Source: Streptomyces cirratus (GTDB lineage: Bacteria > Actinomycetota > Actinomycetes > Streptomycetales > Streptomycetaceae). Taken from it: a DNA stretch of 64,000 nt. Within the stretch, counting starts at the first letter, position 1. Each line of letters begins with the position of its first letter. The position numbers and the translations under genes are program-made. This document shows, in pieces, positions 1 to 7,237 of the stretch. The notes beneath the pieces were generated by a model that had not been told where the DNA came from, searched no databases, and saw only the letters and a list, made by a program, of their open reading frames with translations. Where the stretch lies: NCBI RefSeq assembly GCF_014650775.1, contig NZ_BMVP01000012.1:124001-188000 (forward strand), written 5' to 3'.

Positions 1-1016
1 GCCGCGTAGGCGGCCTGCACCTCGTCGGCGCGGTCGGTCCACCAGTTCAACAGTGCCTCGTCTGTCAGGAACATCTGGCCGAAGGTGAGGTCCTGGCGGT
101 CGAGGTAGAACTCCAGCTGCCAGAAGTCGGTCAGCCGCTTCCACCACAGCCGCCTCACCGCGTCGGCGAGGTCGCCCTCGGACAGATCGATCACAGACCG
201 GTATCCGGAACAGAACGCGGCGACACGGTCGAGGTCGAAGGCACCACCGACCCCGAACTGCACCTGCGCGGTCCGCGCGACCTCCTCCCCGTACGGACGA
301 ACACCGAGCCGGTCCCAGTCCAGTACCGCCACCACCCGGCCGTCCCGGCGCAGCAGATTGCGGTACTGGAAATCGCCGTGCGTCCACCCGTAGGGCCCGG
401 CCGGCACCTCGCCGTCCGGCCGGGCATCGGCGTACCGCGCGAGAAGGCCGCGGCGGTCGTGCAGGGCCTCGGCGGCGGCCTTGTCGAAGTCCGTCACCGG
501 AGCGGACGGCAAGCGGCTCAGGAGACCAGCAGCCGCACGGTCGGCCTCGGTCACATCGCGGACCTTCGCCACCGGCGCCTGCTCAGGGACCGGGCCGGGA
601 CCATGCCGCCGCATGCCCTCGTGCAGGCGGCCCAGGAGAGCACCGAGATCGCGGACCTGGTCGAGCGGGAGGTCCGTCCCTTGAAGGTGCTCGCCGTCCA
701 CCCACGGCAGGACGCAGTAGCCGTGACCACCGACTTCCGCCACGAGGTCACCGTCGGCCGCGCTCAGCGGCGCCGGCACGGGGATGCCCTCGCGAGCCAG
801 GTCCAGGAGGACCGCAAGGTTCCTGCGGACCTTCGGCAGAGGAACGTCGGTGATCTCCTTGAGCGCGAACACTCCAGCAGCAGTCACGAGCCGCCAGTTC
901 TGGTTCATCAGGCCGTGGGCAAGGAACCGCCGATCACTCACCGCGCCCAGCCCGAACGCGTCGGACAGGCTAGGCAGCACTGCCGTCAGAGCATCTTCTC
1001 GAGTCGTATCCGTCAC
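1..1016 (-). CDS. Phosphotransferase (APH family), 3' end cut by window edge
   Basis: Reading leftward from a GTG at 1016 gives about 338 residues of a small-molecule kinase of the aminoglycoside/choline phosphotransferase fold. Visible motifs are an N-terminal lysine strand (FALKEIT), the catalytic loop HGDFQYRNLL and the metal-binding LDWDRLG. Members phosphorylate hydroxyls of small molecules with ATP; the substrate cannot be told here. An in-frame GTG at 1025 is an alternative start. The stop codon lies beyond base 1. It points away from the truncated hydrolase at 1217. Confidence 0.85.
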   Translation of the reverse strand, partial: MTDTTREDALTAVLPSLSDAFGLGAVSDRRFLAHGLMNQNWRLVTAAGVFALKEITDVPLPKVRRNLAVLLDLAREGIPVPAPLSAADGDLVAEVGGHGYCVLPWVDGEHLQGTDLPLDQVRDLGALLGRLHEGMRRHGPGPVPEQAPVAKVRDVTEADRAAAGLLSRLPSAPVTDFDKAAAEALHDRRGLLARYADARPDGEVPAGPYGWTHGDFQYRNLLRRDGRVVAVLDWDRLGVRPYGEEVARTAQVQFGVGGAFDLDRVAAFCSGYRSVIDLSEGDLADAVRRLWWKRLTDFWQLEFYLDRQDLTFGQMFLTDEALLNWWTDRADEVQAAYA

Positions 1017-1216
1017 CCCCAGCACGGTACGCCGACGCTGAATCGCGCACCCGAATTCGTCACCCAGATCCCCACTGAGAGTCGGAGGGAGAGGCGAGCC
1101 GAGATCGCTTCCGCCACCAGCTCGCCTGACTCCGTCCGTGGCGGAGCCGGAACAGTCCTGGCGGCCTCACTACCCTGACCGACGGACCACCCGCGGCCGG
1201 CGACGATCGGGAGACC

Positions 1217-1456
1217 ATGACCACGCCCTCCACCGCCCGAACCGAAGACCTCCTGCAGACCGGCGTGCGCGAGGAGGTCTACCCCGGCGCGGTGTGGGCG
1301 GTCGGGGACGCCCACGGCGTCCGCGCCAGCGGAGCCGTCGGCCTCCTCGATCCCGACCGGCCCGACGAACCGATGCGGCTGGACACCGTCTTCGACGTAG
1401 CCAGCCTCACCAAGATCCTCGCCGTCTGGTCCACGATCGGCACGCTCGCCGAACGA
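1217..1456 (+). pseudogene. 5' fragment of a serine beta-lactamase-family hydrolase
   Basis: The first 80 residues match the start of class C beta-lactamase/DD-peptidase-like serine hydrolases: a PGAVWAVG strand, then VASLTK, where Ser63 and Lys66 are the SxxK nucleophile pair. Homology stops after residue 80 (base 1456). The frame then runs to 1690 as unrelated sequence antisense to the DUF6527 gene, so more than three quarters of the enzyme, including the YxN motif, is missing. It is a dead remnant marking the left boundary of the ubiquitin-like island. The 3' part was not found in the window. Confidence 0.75.
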
Positions 1457-1478
1457 TCAAACGGAGTGCAGTGCCGGT

Positions 1479-1883
1479 TTACTGACGCCAAAGCCTCAGA
1501 TAACGGCGGAGACCAGCCGTTCGTCGCGGCCGCTGCTCTCCCCTGTCATGGACGACCAGCAAACGGAGGTCTCGGTCCCGGTTTTGATCGATTTCTGCCG
1601 CCGAGTAGCGGCGGCTCCAGTGAACGCGACCGTCGCGGATCCAGTAGTGAGACTGGCACGGGAGGGACCAGTTCCCGATCGATGGGGTGAGGGAAGCATT
1701 CTCGCCGTCGTAGGTGAGGGACCACTGGGCCGGGGAGAGCGGTGTGACGACTTCGTGCCCGCATCCGCAGCAGCACAAGTGGCCGCAGGTGCGGTAGGGG
1801 ATCGAGATGTAGAGCACCCCCGCGTCCATGGCCTGGGGAAAGGTCTCGGTGAAGACCGGGCTCAGGGTGTCTTGCGGAGTCAC
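1479..1883 (-). CDS. DUF6527 family protein of a ubiquitin-like operon
   Basis: A 134-residue protein whose ATG overlaps the E1-like gene's TGA by 4 bases, so the two are translationally coupled. Residues 33-41 hold a tight cysteine cluster (C33, C37, C38, C39, C41). PSIGNW (68-73) and CQSHYWI (76-82) follow; this Cys cluster plus SHYWI pattern is how I recall DUF6527, a family found beside bacterial ThiF/ubiquitin-like genes. The cysteines with C76 and H79 could bind zinc (inference). Its biochemical role is unknown; a ligase-like or protease-like partner of the E1 is only a guess. The last about 20 residues are Arg-rich and lie against the island scar, so the C-terminus may not be native. 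Confidence 0.75.
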   Translation of the reverse strand: MTPQDTLSPVFTETFPQAMDAGVLYISIPYRTCGHLCCCGCGHEVVTPLSPAQWSLTYDGENASLTPSIGNWSLPCQSHYWIRDGRVHWSRRYSAAEIDQNRDRDLRLLVVHDRGEQRPRRTAGLRRYLRLWRQ

Positions 1884-3049
1884 GGCCGGTCCTCGTTGGC
1901 GATCTCGTTGGTGATCAGCGAGTACGTGGTGTGGGCCTCGTCGGTGGCGTCGGCGTAGATGCCGAGGGCGCGTTTCCAGCGGATGACGGCCAGGATGGCG
2001 TTGAGCGCGTTGAGGTCCGAGGTCTGGATGTTGCTTGCGTAGGCGTCGCGTTCGGGCGCGGGCTTGGGGATACGTCGGCGGGCGGCTTCTCGGCGACCGG
2101 GAAGGCTGGTGGTGATGCGGAGCAGTCCGCTGAGGCGGCCGTCAATCTCTTCGATGCCCATGCCGACGTCGATGAATGGCACGTCGTGCGCTTCGATCCA
2201 GTTGATGATGGCCGGTTTGCTGGCCGCGTCGTCGGAGGCGAGGAACACGAACGTCGCCCCTTCGAGGAGGTCGAGGTTGTACTCGTCGAGGTACTGCACG
2301 CAGCCGGTCACACTGCGGTGCATGTTGGCGTAGACCGAAGCGAGATAGGTGGCCTTGGGCGGACGGGCGCGGAGGGTGTCGAGGGTGGGGGCCCCGGGTG
2401 CGCGGAAGGCGTTGTGGTTGTCGAAGGTGTCGCCGTCGATGAGGAGGATCGAGTCGACCTCGGTCTTGGCGACCTGGTCGAGGATGTAGCTTCCGCTGCC
2501 GCCGAGGCCGACGATGACGATGCGCTGTCCTCGGAATCGGCGGTTGATGGCGGTGATGCCGGCGCGGGAGGTGGCGGTGTCGCGGTAGGCGAAGGGGCTA
2601 TCGTCGTCGATCTCCTGCCACGCGGCGCCGGGGGTGGGCGTGGCTGAGGGGTCGAGGGCGTAGGCGTGGTCGGCGATGATCCACGTGTATGCGGTGATCT
2701 TCGTGTACTGGTCGGGGTAGCCGTTGGGGGTGGGCTTGCTGGAGAGCATGAAGTTCGCCTGCATGTCCTCGGCGATCACCCGGGTCTCCGGGTTGGCGAG
2801 GGTCAGGGGGCGGCCGTGCTCGGTGCACGGGGTGGAGCCGCCGAACCAGATGCGGTGGTCGGTGTCGGAGACGACTCGGTCTCCGCTGACGGTCACGGGG
2901 TAGGCGAGGAAGCCGTACTCGACGGTGCGGTTCTCGGTGACGTACGGGATGCGCTGGACGACGATGTGGCCAGCGCGCACGACGACGTCGTAGCCGTCGT
3001 CGAGGAGGCGGGACAGGTCGGGGTCACGAGCGAGAAGTGCGATAGACAT
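1880..3049 (-). CDS. E1/ThiF-like adenylyltransferase with N-terminal DUF6791-like domain
   Basis: A 389-residue protein. Residues 1-165 resemble the DUF6791-type domain I associate with bacterial ubiquitin-like operons (GYDV, HIVVQRIPYV, WFGGSTPC, SSKP). Residues 170-310 are a Rossmann E1/ThiF/MoeB domain with the ATP-binding GLGGSGS (181-187), acidic DGD (205-207) and NAFR (213-216). Such enzymes adenylate the C-terminus of a ubiquitin-like protein. Only two cysteines occur (C75, C250) and there is no CxxC zinc pair, so which residue, if any, carries a thioester is open. The start at 3049 has a strong AGGAGGGG site inside the upstream ubiquitin-like gene, which it overlaps by 26 bases. Confidence 0.88.
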   Translation of the reverse strand: MSIALLARDPDLSRLLDDGYDVVVRAGHIVVQRIPYVTENRTVEYGFLAYPVTVSGDRVVSDTDHRIWFGGSTPCTEHGRPLTLANPETRVIAEDMQANFMLSSKPTPNGYPDQYTKITAYTWIIADHAYALDPSATPTPGAAWQEIDDDSPFAYRDTATSRAGITAINRRFRGQRIVIVGLGGSGSYILDQVAKTEVDSILLIDGDTFDNHNAFRAPGAPTLDTLRARPPKATYLASVYANMHRSVTGCVQYLDEYNLDLLEGATFVFLASDDAASKPAIINWIEAHDVPFIDVGMGIEEIDGRLSGLLRITTSLPGRREAARRRIPKPAPERDAYASNIQTSDLNALNAILAVIRWKRALGIYADATDEAHTTYSLITNEIANEDRP

Positions 3050-3284
3050 CGAAAACCATCCCCTCCTTCACGCGGACGCTGTGGCCGGCCGTGAGGCTTC
3101 CCGCTCCGTGTCCGTCGTGTCCGCGGCTGTAGCGGACGGTGTAGGTGTCCTGGTCGTTCGGCGGCTGGCCGGGGTAGGCGAGGTCGACGACCTGCTCGTA
3201 GGCGATGGCCTTCGCCTCCCAGGTGTGGGGGCGGGCGTTGACAATAATCGTGACGGGCTTGGGCCCGTGGCTGTCCTGGGACAT
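3024..3284 (-). CDS. Single-domain ubiquitin-like protein (multiubiquitin family)
   Basis: An 86-residue beta-grasp protein. The pattern VTIIVNARPHTW ... YEQVVDLAYPG ... YTVRYSRG ... GSLTAGHSVRVKEGMVFDV matches the multiubiquitin domain (PF14452), but only one copy is present where many relatives have tandem copies. It ends in YRTSRS, without a terminal Gly-Gly, so conjugation would need another chemistry, processing, or may not occur. ATG at 3284 is preceded by AGGAGG at ideal spacing; in-frame upstream sequence is low-complexity. It overlaps the E1-like gene by 26 bases, making the E1 its obvious partner. Confidence 0.88.
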   Translation of the reverse strand: MSQDSHGPKPVTIIVNARPHTWEAKAIAYEQVVDLAYPGQPPNDQDTYTVRYSRGHDGHGAGSLTAGHSVRVKEGMVFDVYRTSRS

Positions 3285-3392
3285 GGGGTCCTCCTGAAGT
3301 GGGGAGCGCGTGTTCGGACTGGTGAGTGCCGGGGGTGTCGGGCGTGCCGCCGCAGGGGGCGGCACGTCGGACGGCGGTTTCGCGATGGCGGG

Positions 3393-3677
3393 TCAGCGCC
3401 GGGGAAGAGCGAGGAGGTTGTTGGTCCACACGCCGTCGGCGTGGGTCCGCAGGTACTTCTCGCCTCGGGCGGGCGTCATGACGGCGACTTCCGTGCGGTG
3501 GCCGGCTGCGTCGCTGGTGTAGGCCTTGCCGGCCTGGTTCTCGATCCAGTCGACGATCTGCGCCCGGGTGCTGCTGCTTGCCTCGCCGGACGTCTGGTTG
3601 GTCCACCACAGGTGGGTGATGTGCTCGTGCGTGGTGCCGCCGACCGTCAGGCGTACCGCGGTGATCTGAATGGCCAC
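3393..3677 (-). CDS. DUF3892 family small protein
   Basis: A 94-residue protein starting at GTG 3677 (reading VAIQITAVRL), with AGGA upstream; a longer frame to 3959 is antisense-type sequence and not credible. GTTHEHITHLWW and the C-terminal VWTNNLLALPRR fit the DUF3892 family, small proteins often found in accessory islands. Function is unknown. It lies 108 bases upstream of the ubiquitin-like gene on the same strand and could be a substrate, regulator or passenger of that system (inference). Confidence 0.72.
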   Translation of the reverse strand: MAIQITAVRLTVGGTTHEHITHLWWTNQTSGEASSSTRAQIVDWIENQAGKAYTSDAAGHRTEVAVMTPARGEKYLRTHADGVWTNNLLALPRR

Positions 3678-3832
3678 GTTGCTGTTCCTACTGTTCCTGC
3701 CGGCGACGTTCCGACGGGTTCCCGCAGCCGGCGCCGGGTTCCTTGGGCACCCTGGGTGGGGTGCTTCGCCTGGGACGGACGACGTAACTCGCGGGTAGGA
3801 AGACGCGTGCGGTTCGCGGGGCCGGCGGGGCG

Positions 3833-4858
3833 TCAGGAGCAGTCGAAGCAGCGGTCGCTGTTCGGGGGGAGCATCGCGGGCGGGTGCACGATGAAGCAGC
3901 CGGGGCAGGCGCGGCCCAGGACACGGGGCGGGCAGGCGCAACGGCCGCAGTCGGGGCACTGAGGAACGCGGCAGCTTGGGCAGGCGGGTTCGAAGGAGCG
4001 GTACTCCTCGTCGCAGTTCGCGCAGATGTAGTTGCGCGACTGGGGACCGCTGCCTGCGGTGGGCGGAGTGAAGGCGCGCCAGGGGGCGGAGTCGGTGACG
4101 AGGACGGCAACGATGTAGCCGTCCATGGGGGCGGTATCAGTGTGCAGTTCGCGTCCGAGGATGCCGTCGCGGTAGCGGACCTGGGTTCGCCCTTGTGCGC
4201 GGCCGGAGCCGGTCAGGGCACGGTCGATGACGGGGATGTCACCTTGGAAGCTGCCACGTCGCAGGGGGCGCTCTCCGTGCGAGGCAGCGAAGGCGAGGTG
4301 TCCGGTGGGATCGAGGAGGAGAACGTGACCAGGAGCGGGGAGGTGCTGGGCTGCACGCACGCAAACGGCCATGCGAGAGGCGTTGCTCGCCCGCCACAAG
4401 TGGGTGATCGCCAAGGCGGTGGGGCCTTTGGCATCCAGGTGATGACCGACGAGGTGCGCGGGGAGCAGGATCTCGCCGGCGAACGCGTCGCAGGCGGCAT
4501 CCTCGAGGAGGACGCCGCCGTCGGGTTCCCGACTGAAGGGCTCCATAAGGTCAAAGCTGCTCTTCTGCAGGTGGTGACCGAGTTCGTGCAGAGCGGTGAA
4601 GTCCCGCCGTGCCTGGCTGGCGGACATGGCGACCGACAGGCGCGGCGGCGGGCCGTAGTCGTATGCTCCGGCGACGCTACAGCCTTGTGCCGCCTGGCCC
4701 TCGGGAACGTCTTTGACGGTGAGCTCGGGCCAGGTCCGCAGTTCCGCTAGGGCGCCTTGTGTCAGGCGTTCGAGGGCACCGGGGCGAGCCGCTTCGACTT
4801 CCTTGATCATGGCGACGGCCTGAGTGCGGGCTGCGCCGGCGAGCACGTAATTGACCAC
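3833..4858 (-). CDS. ImmA/IrrE-like metallopeptidase with C-terminal zinc ribbon
   Basis: A 341-residue protein. The zinc-protease motif HELGH lies at 91-95, followed by EDAACDAFAGEILLP, the usual second helix of ImmA/IrrE (COG2856) peptidases, which cleave or inactivate repressors in mobile elements and stress responses. The last about 65 residues carry a run of CxxC pairs (CANC, CPSC, CPDC, CPGC, CFDC), so a zinc ribbon or rubredoxin-like module is fused on. It sits 20 bases downstream of the HTH gene; peptidase-plus-HTH pairs are typical regulatory switches. Its target here is inferred, not seen. Confidence 0.85.
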   Translation of the reverse strand: MVNYVLAGAARTQAVAMIKEVEAARPGALERLTQGALAELRTWPELTVKDVPEGQAAQGCSVAGAYDYGPPPRLSVAMSASQARRDFTALHELGHHLQKSSFDLMEPFSREPDGGVLLEDAACDAFAGEILLPAHLVGHHLDAKGPTALAITHLWRASNASRMAVCVRAAQHLPAPGHVLLLDPTGHLAFAASHGERPLRRGSFQGDIPVIDRALTGSGRAQGRTQVRYRDGILGRELHTDTAPMDGYIVAVLVTDSAPWRAFTPPTAGSGPQSRNYICANCDEEYRSFEPACPSCRVPQCPDCGRCACPPRVLGRACPGCFIVHPPAMLPPNSDRCFDCS

Positions 4859-4878
4859 GCGAGGTGCCCCCTTTTCCT

Positions 4879-5787
4879 CTATTTGTCCAGGATGAGTTCG
4901 AAGTAGCGGTCCGTGCGGGCGGTCCAGTTCGGCTGGGCGCGGTCATCGTCGCGTGCCGCGAGCGTGAAGATGCCGTAGGCGGCGCGCAGTCGGCCGTCGC
5001 GTTCAGTCTCGTCGTACTGAGCGGCGAGCTCCTTGATCTGCGTGCGGCGCAGGGGGCGGTTCAGCTCGTGCACGACGACAGGTGGCAAGGCGGGGTTGGC
5101 CGCGAGCAGGTACCCGGCCGGCTGGCCGAGGCGCTCGGCGAGTGCGGCGGCTTGGTCGGCGGTGAGGGCCTGCTGTCCTCTCCATACGGCGAGCGCCTGG
5201 GGCGGCAGCAGATTCAGTGCGGCCGCGAGCTGCGGGGCGGTGATGGCGTGGGCACGAAAAAGCTGGGAAAGGCCTCCCGCCCCTTGGGGAGCCCACTGTG
5301 CCGAGGCCAAGGCCTCAAGGCGGTCGGCGAGGACTGCACGGTACTCGTCGGCCGCCGCGGACGGCAAAGCGCCGCTGCCCCGCTTGGTGCCTGCGATGGC
5401 ATCGGCCAGTGTGCGGGAGGTGAGGATGTCAGGGCGGTTGGTCAGCTCGCCGACCTGCCGGTCCAGCACGCACCACGGAAGCGTCGTCTCCAAGCCCCAC
5501 CACAATGCCAGCGGCTGTTCCAGGGTGGTCGCCTGAGCCGGCAGAAGCAGGGTGTCGCTGTCAACGTACCGTTCGAAGGAGGTCGGCACGGCACGCACGG
5601 TGTCATCGTCACCGATCGTTGTGATCAGCAGCAGCTGGATGGTGTCCTCCCATGCCGCACGCCAGATCTGGCCCGGACGTGGGTCCTGAGGTGGTGCGGT
5701 GGCCACCCGGTGGACGGCGTCGGGCACTTTCAATCCTGCCGCGGCGGCTACCAGCCTCTGGTAGGCAGTGGTGTGGACAGAGCTCAT
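4879..5787 (-). CDS. Helix-turn-helix (XRE-like) protein of the island
   Basis: A 302-residue protein from ATG 5787, which has a GGGGGAGAC ribosome site; an upstream ATG at 5820 has a weaker one. Residues roughly 180-250 (LSQLFRAHAI ... LPPQALAVWRGQQALTADQAAALAERLGQP) look like an XRE-type helix-turn-helix. The N-terminal half is not recognised and contains several Trp residues. Gene order HTH then ImmA/IrrE peptidase suggests a repressor/anti-repressor pair controlling the island (inference). Confidence 0.65.
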   Translation of the reverse strand: MSSVHTTAYQRLVAAAAGLKVPDAVHRVATAPPQDPRPGQIWRAAWEDTIQLLLITTIGDDDTVRAVPTSFERYVDSDTLLLPAQATTLEQPLALWWGLETTLPWCVLDRQVGELTNRPDILTSRTLADAIAGTKRGSGALPSAAADEYRAVLADRLEALASAQWAPQGAGGLSQLFRAHAITAPQLAAALNLLPPQALAVWRGQQALTADQAAALAERLGQPAGYLLAANPALPPVVVHELNRPLRRTQIKELAAQYDETERDGRLRAAYGIFTLAARDDDRAQPNWTARTDRYFELILDK

Positions 5788-5867
5788 GCCGTCTCCCCCG
5801 TCTCCTCGGCTGTGGTCCATCAGCGCATTCTCTTCTCACTGGATCCAGACGACGTAACTGGGACGGT

Positions 5868-6821
5868 TCACGAAGGAGCGTCGCCGCAGCGCCGCAGCAG
5901 TGCGGTCATGACCGCCTGCGGGGCACTGTCCACGGATAGGGCGTCACGGAGCAGAGCTTTGAGATTGGACAGGACCATGGCCGCGTGGCCTTGCCGGATC
6001 TCCAGCAGCTGCGCCGCGTGATGGGCGTCCTTGTCGAGGTACGGGAGCAGCAGGCGCTCATTGGGTGAGAGGCGCTGCCAGATGTCCTCGGCCACTGCGT
6101 CGACCCCGGTCGGGTCCGGTGCGGTGGTGGCCGCCTGCCGTTCGACGATTTCGGCGACGGTGCCTTCGTCGGCGTACAGCGGGGTGAAGCGGGCCGGTGC
6201 CAGGAGCTCGAACCGGGCCTCGAGGACCTTGGCGAGGTCCTCCTCCCGCACCGCGCCCTGTGCATGCTGCAGCACGCACAGCAGGATGGTCTTGAGGGCA
6301 TGGACCGTCTGCTTGGGTGTGGGGCCGGCATGGTTCCAGCGGGTGATGCCGACCCCTGTCACCCGCGCGGCCCGGGCGATGAGATCGTCCAGGTCTCCCT
6401 GCCATACAGCTCCATCGGCATGGTCGGCCAGCGCCCAGCGGGGCGGGGAACCCTTGGTTTTCCGGTATGCCAGGTCCTCGCTCATCAGTCGGGCGATACG
6501 GCGCCGAAGCTTGCCCCGCGGCGTCTTCTTCGCCTCGTCGATGAAGTAGTGCTTGATCGTCGCGAGATACACACGTTCCAGCGAAGCATCGTCCGTGGCG
6601 AGCGCGAAGCAGCTTGTGACGAACTTCTGTCCTTTCCCTTCGCGGGTCAGCATCGCCAGGACCACCTCATAGGCAGCGTCATCGCTCCACTCCGCGTGCC
6701 CCTCGGGCGGTGGAAAGCCGTAGGAGCGGCGAACCTGGTGGACCAGTCGCCGCAGCAGGTCGAACGAGACCGGCCCCAGCTCGCCCGTCCGTATCAGCTC
6801 CTCGAAAGCCCCGCCTGTCAC
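5868..6821 (-). CDS. Sigma-70-like protein, first gene of the ubiquitin-like island train
   Basis: A 317-residue protein from GTG 6821 (reading VTGGAFEEL), with GGGGGTGG upstream; the frame extends to 6950 but that part is Cys/Gly-rich and unlikely. The middle (LERVYLATIKHYFIDEAKK) resembles sigma region 2, and the C-terminus (WQRLSPNERLLLPYL ... AAQLLEIRQGHAAMVLSNLKALL) resembles sigma region 4. It is longer than typical ECF sigma factors. Position at the head of a six-gene same-strand train suggests it drives the island's own promoter. Similarity is by eye only. Confidence 0.6.
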   Translation of the reverse strand: MTGGAFEELIRTGELGPVSFDLLRRLVHQVRRSYGFPPPEGHAEWSDDAAYEVVLAMLTREGKGQKFVTSCFALATDDASLERVYLATIKHYFIDEAKKTPRGKLRRRIARLMSEDLAYRKTKGSPPRWALADHADGAVWQGDLDDLIARAARVTGVGITRWNHAGPTPKQTVHALKTILLCVLQHAQGAVREEDLAKVLEARFELLAPARFTPLYADEGTVAEIVERQAATTAPDPTGVDAVAEDIWQRLSPNERLLLPYLDKDAHHAAQLLEIRQGHAAMVLSNLKALLRDALSVDSAPQAVMTALLRRCGDAPS

Positions 6822-7237
6822 GAGCCACCCCCGATCCCTTGCCCCCACCCCGGCGCCTACAGCCACGGGGCTTCCAGTCTGCATACACCAGCATCTCCCT
6901 CCGCGGCATGCGACACACGCATATTCCCCTCGTCGCGCAGAAGGGCCCACCCGCTATCCGGACAAGGAGGTGTCACGTTCTCTACGCGGCGGCACGGACG
7001 GCGGCAGAGACGCGGTGCAGTTCGAGCAAGCAGCGTCCGATCCCGAGGGCGAACCCCAAGCCCTCTACAGAGGTCACAACATCGGCGCCCTACCTTGCGT
7101 TTGGTGTCGACTCGTACGAAGGCAAGGGTGCCGCCGAATCCGGTTCTATACGGCCGGTGACGAGGCGTGGCGTCGCCAATAGCTTGACCGAGATCAACGT
7201 TGTCGATGGGGCGATTCGCTTCGCGGGCAGGTCGTCC
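6822..7237. other. Divergent intergenic region, 416 bases
   Basis: The region separates the leftward sigma-like gene from the rightward unknown gene and must hold both promoters. GC is lower than in the flanks. The frame of the downstream gene is open through it, so part may be coding (see the next entry). I see no confident -10/-35 pair, tRNA or long repeat. Confidence 0.5.
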
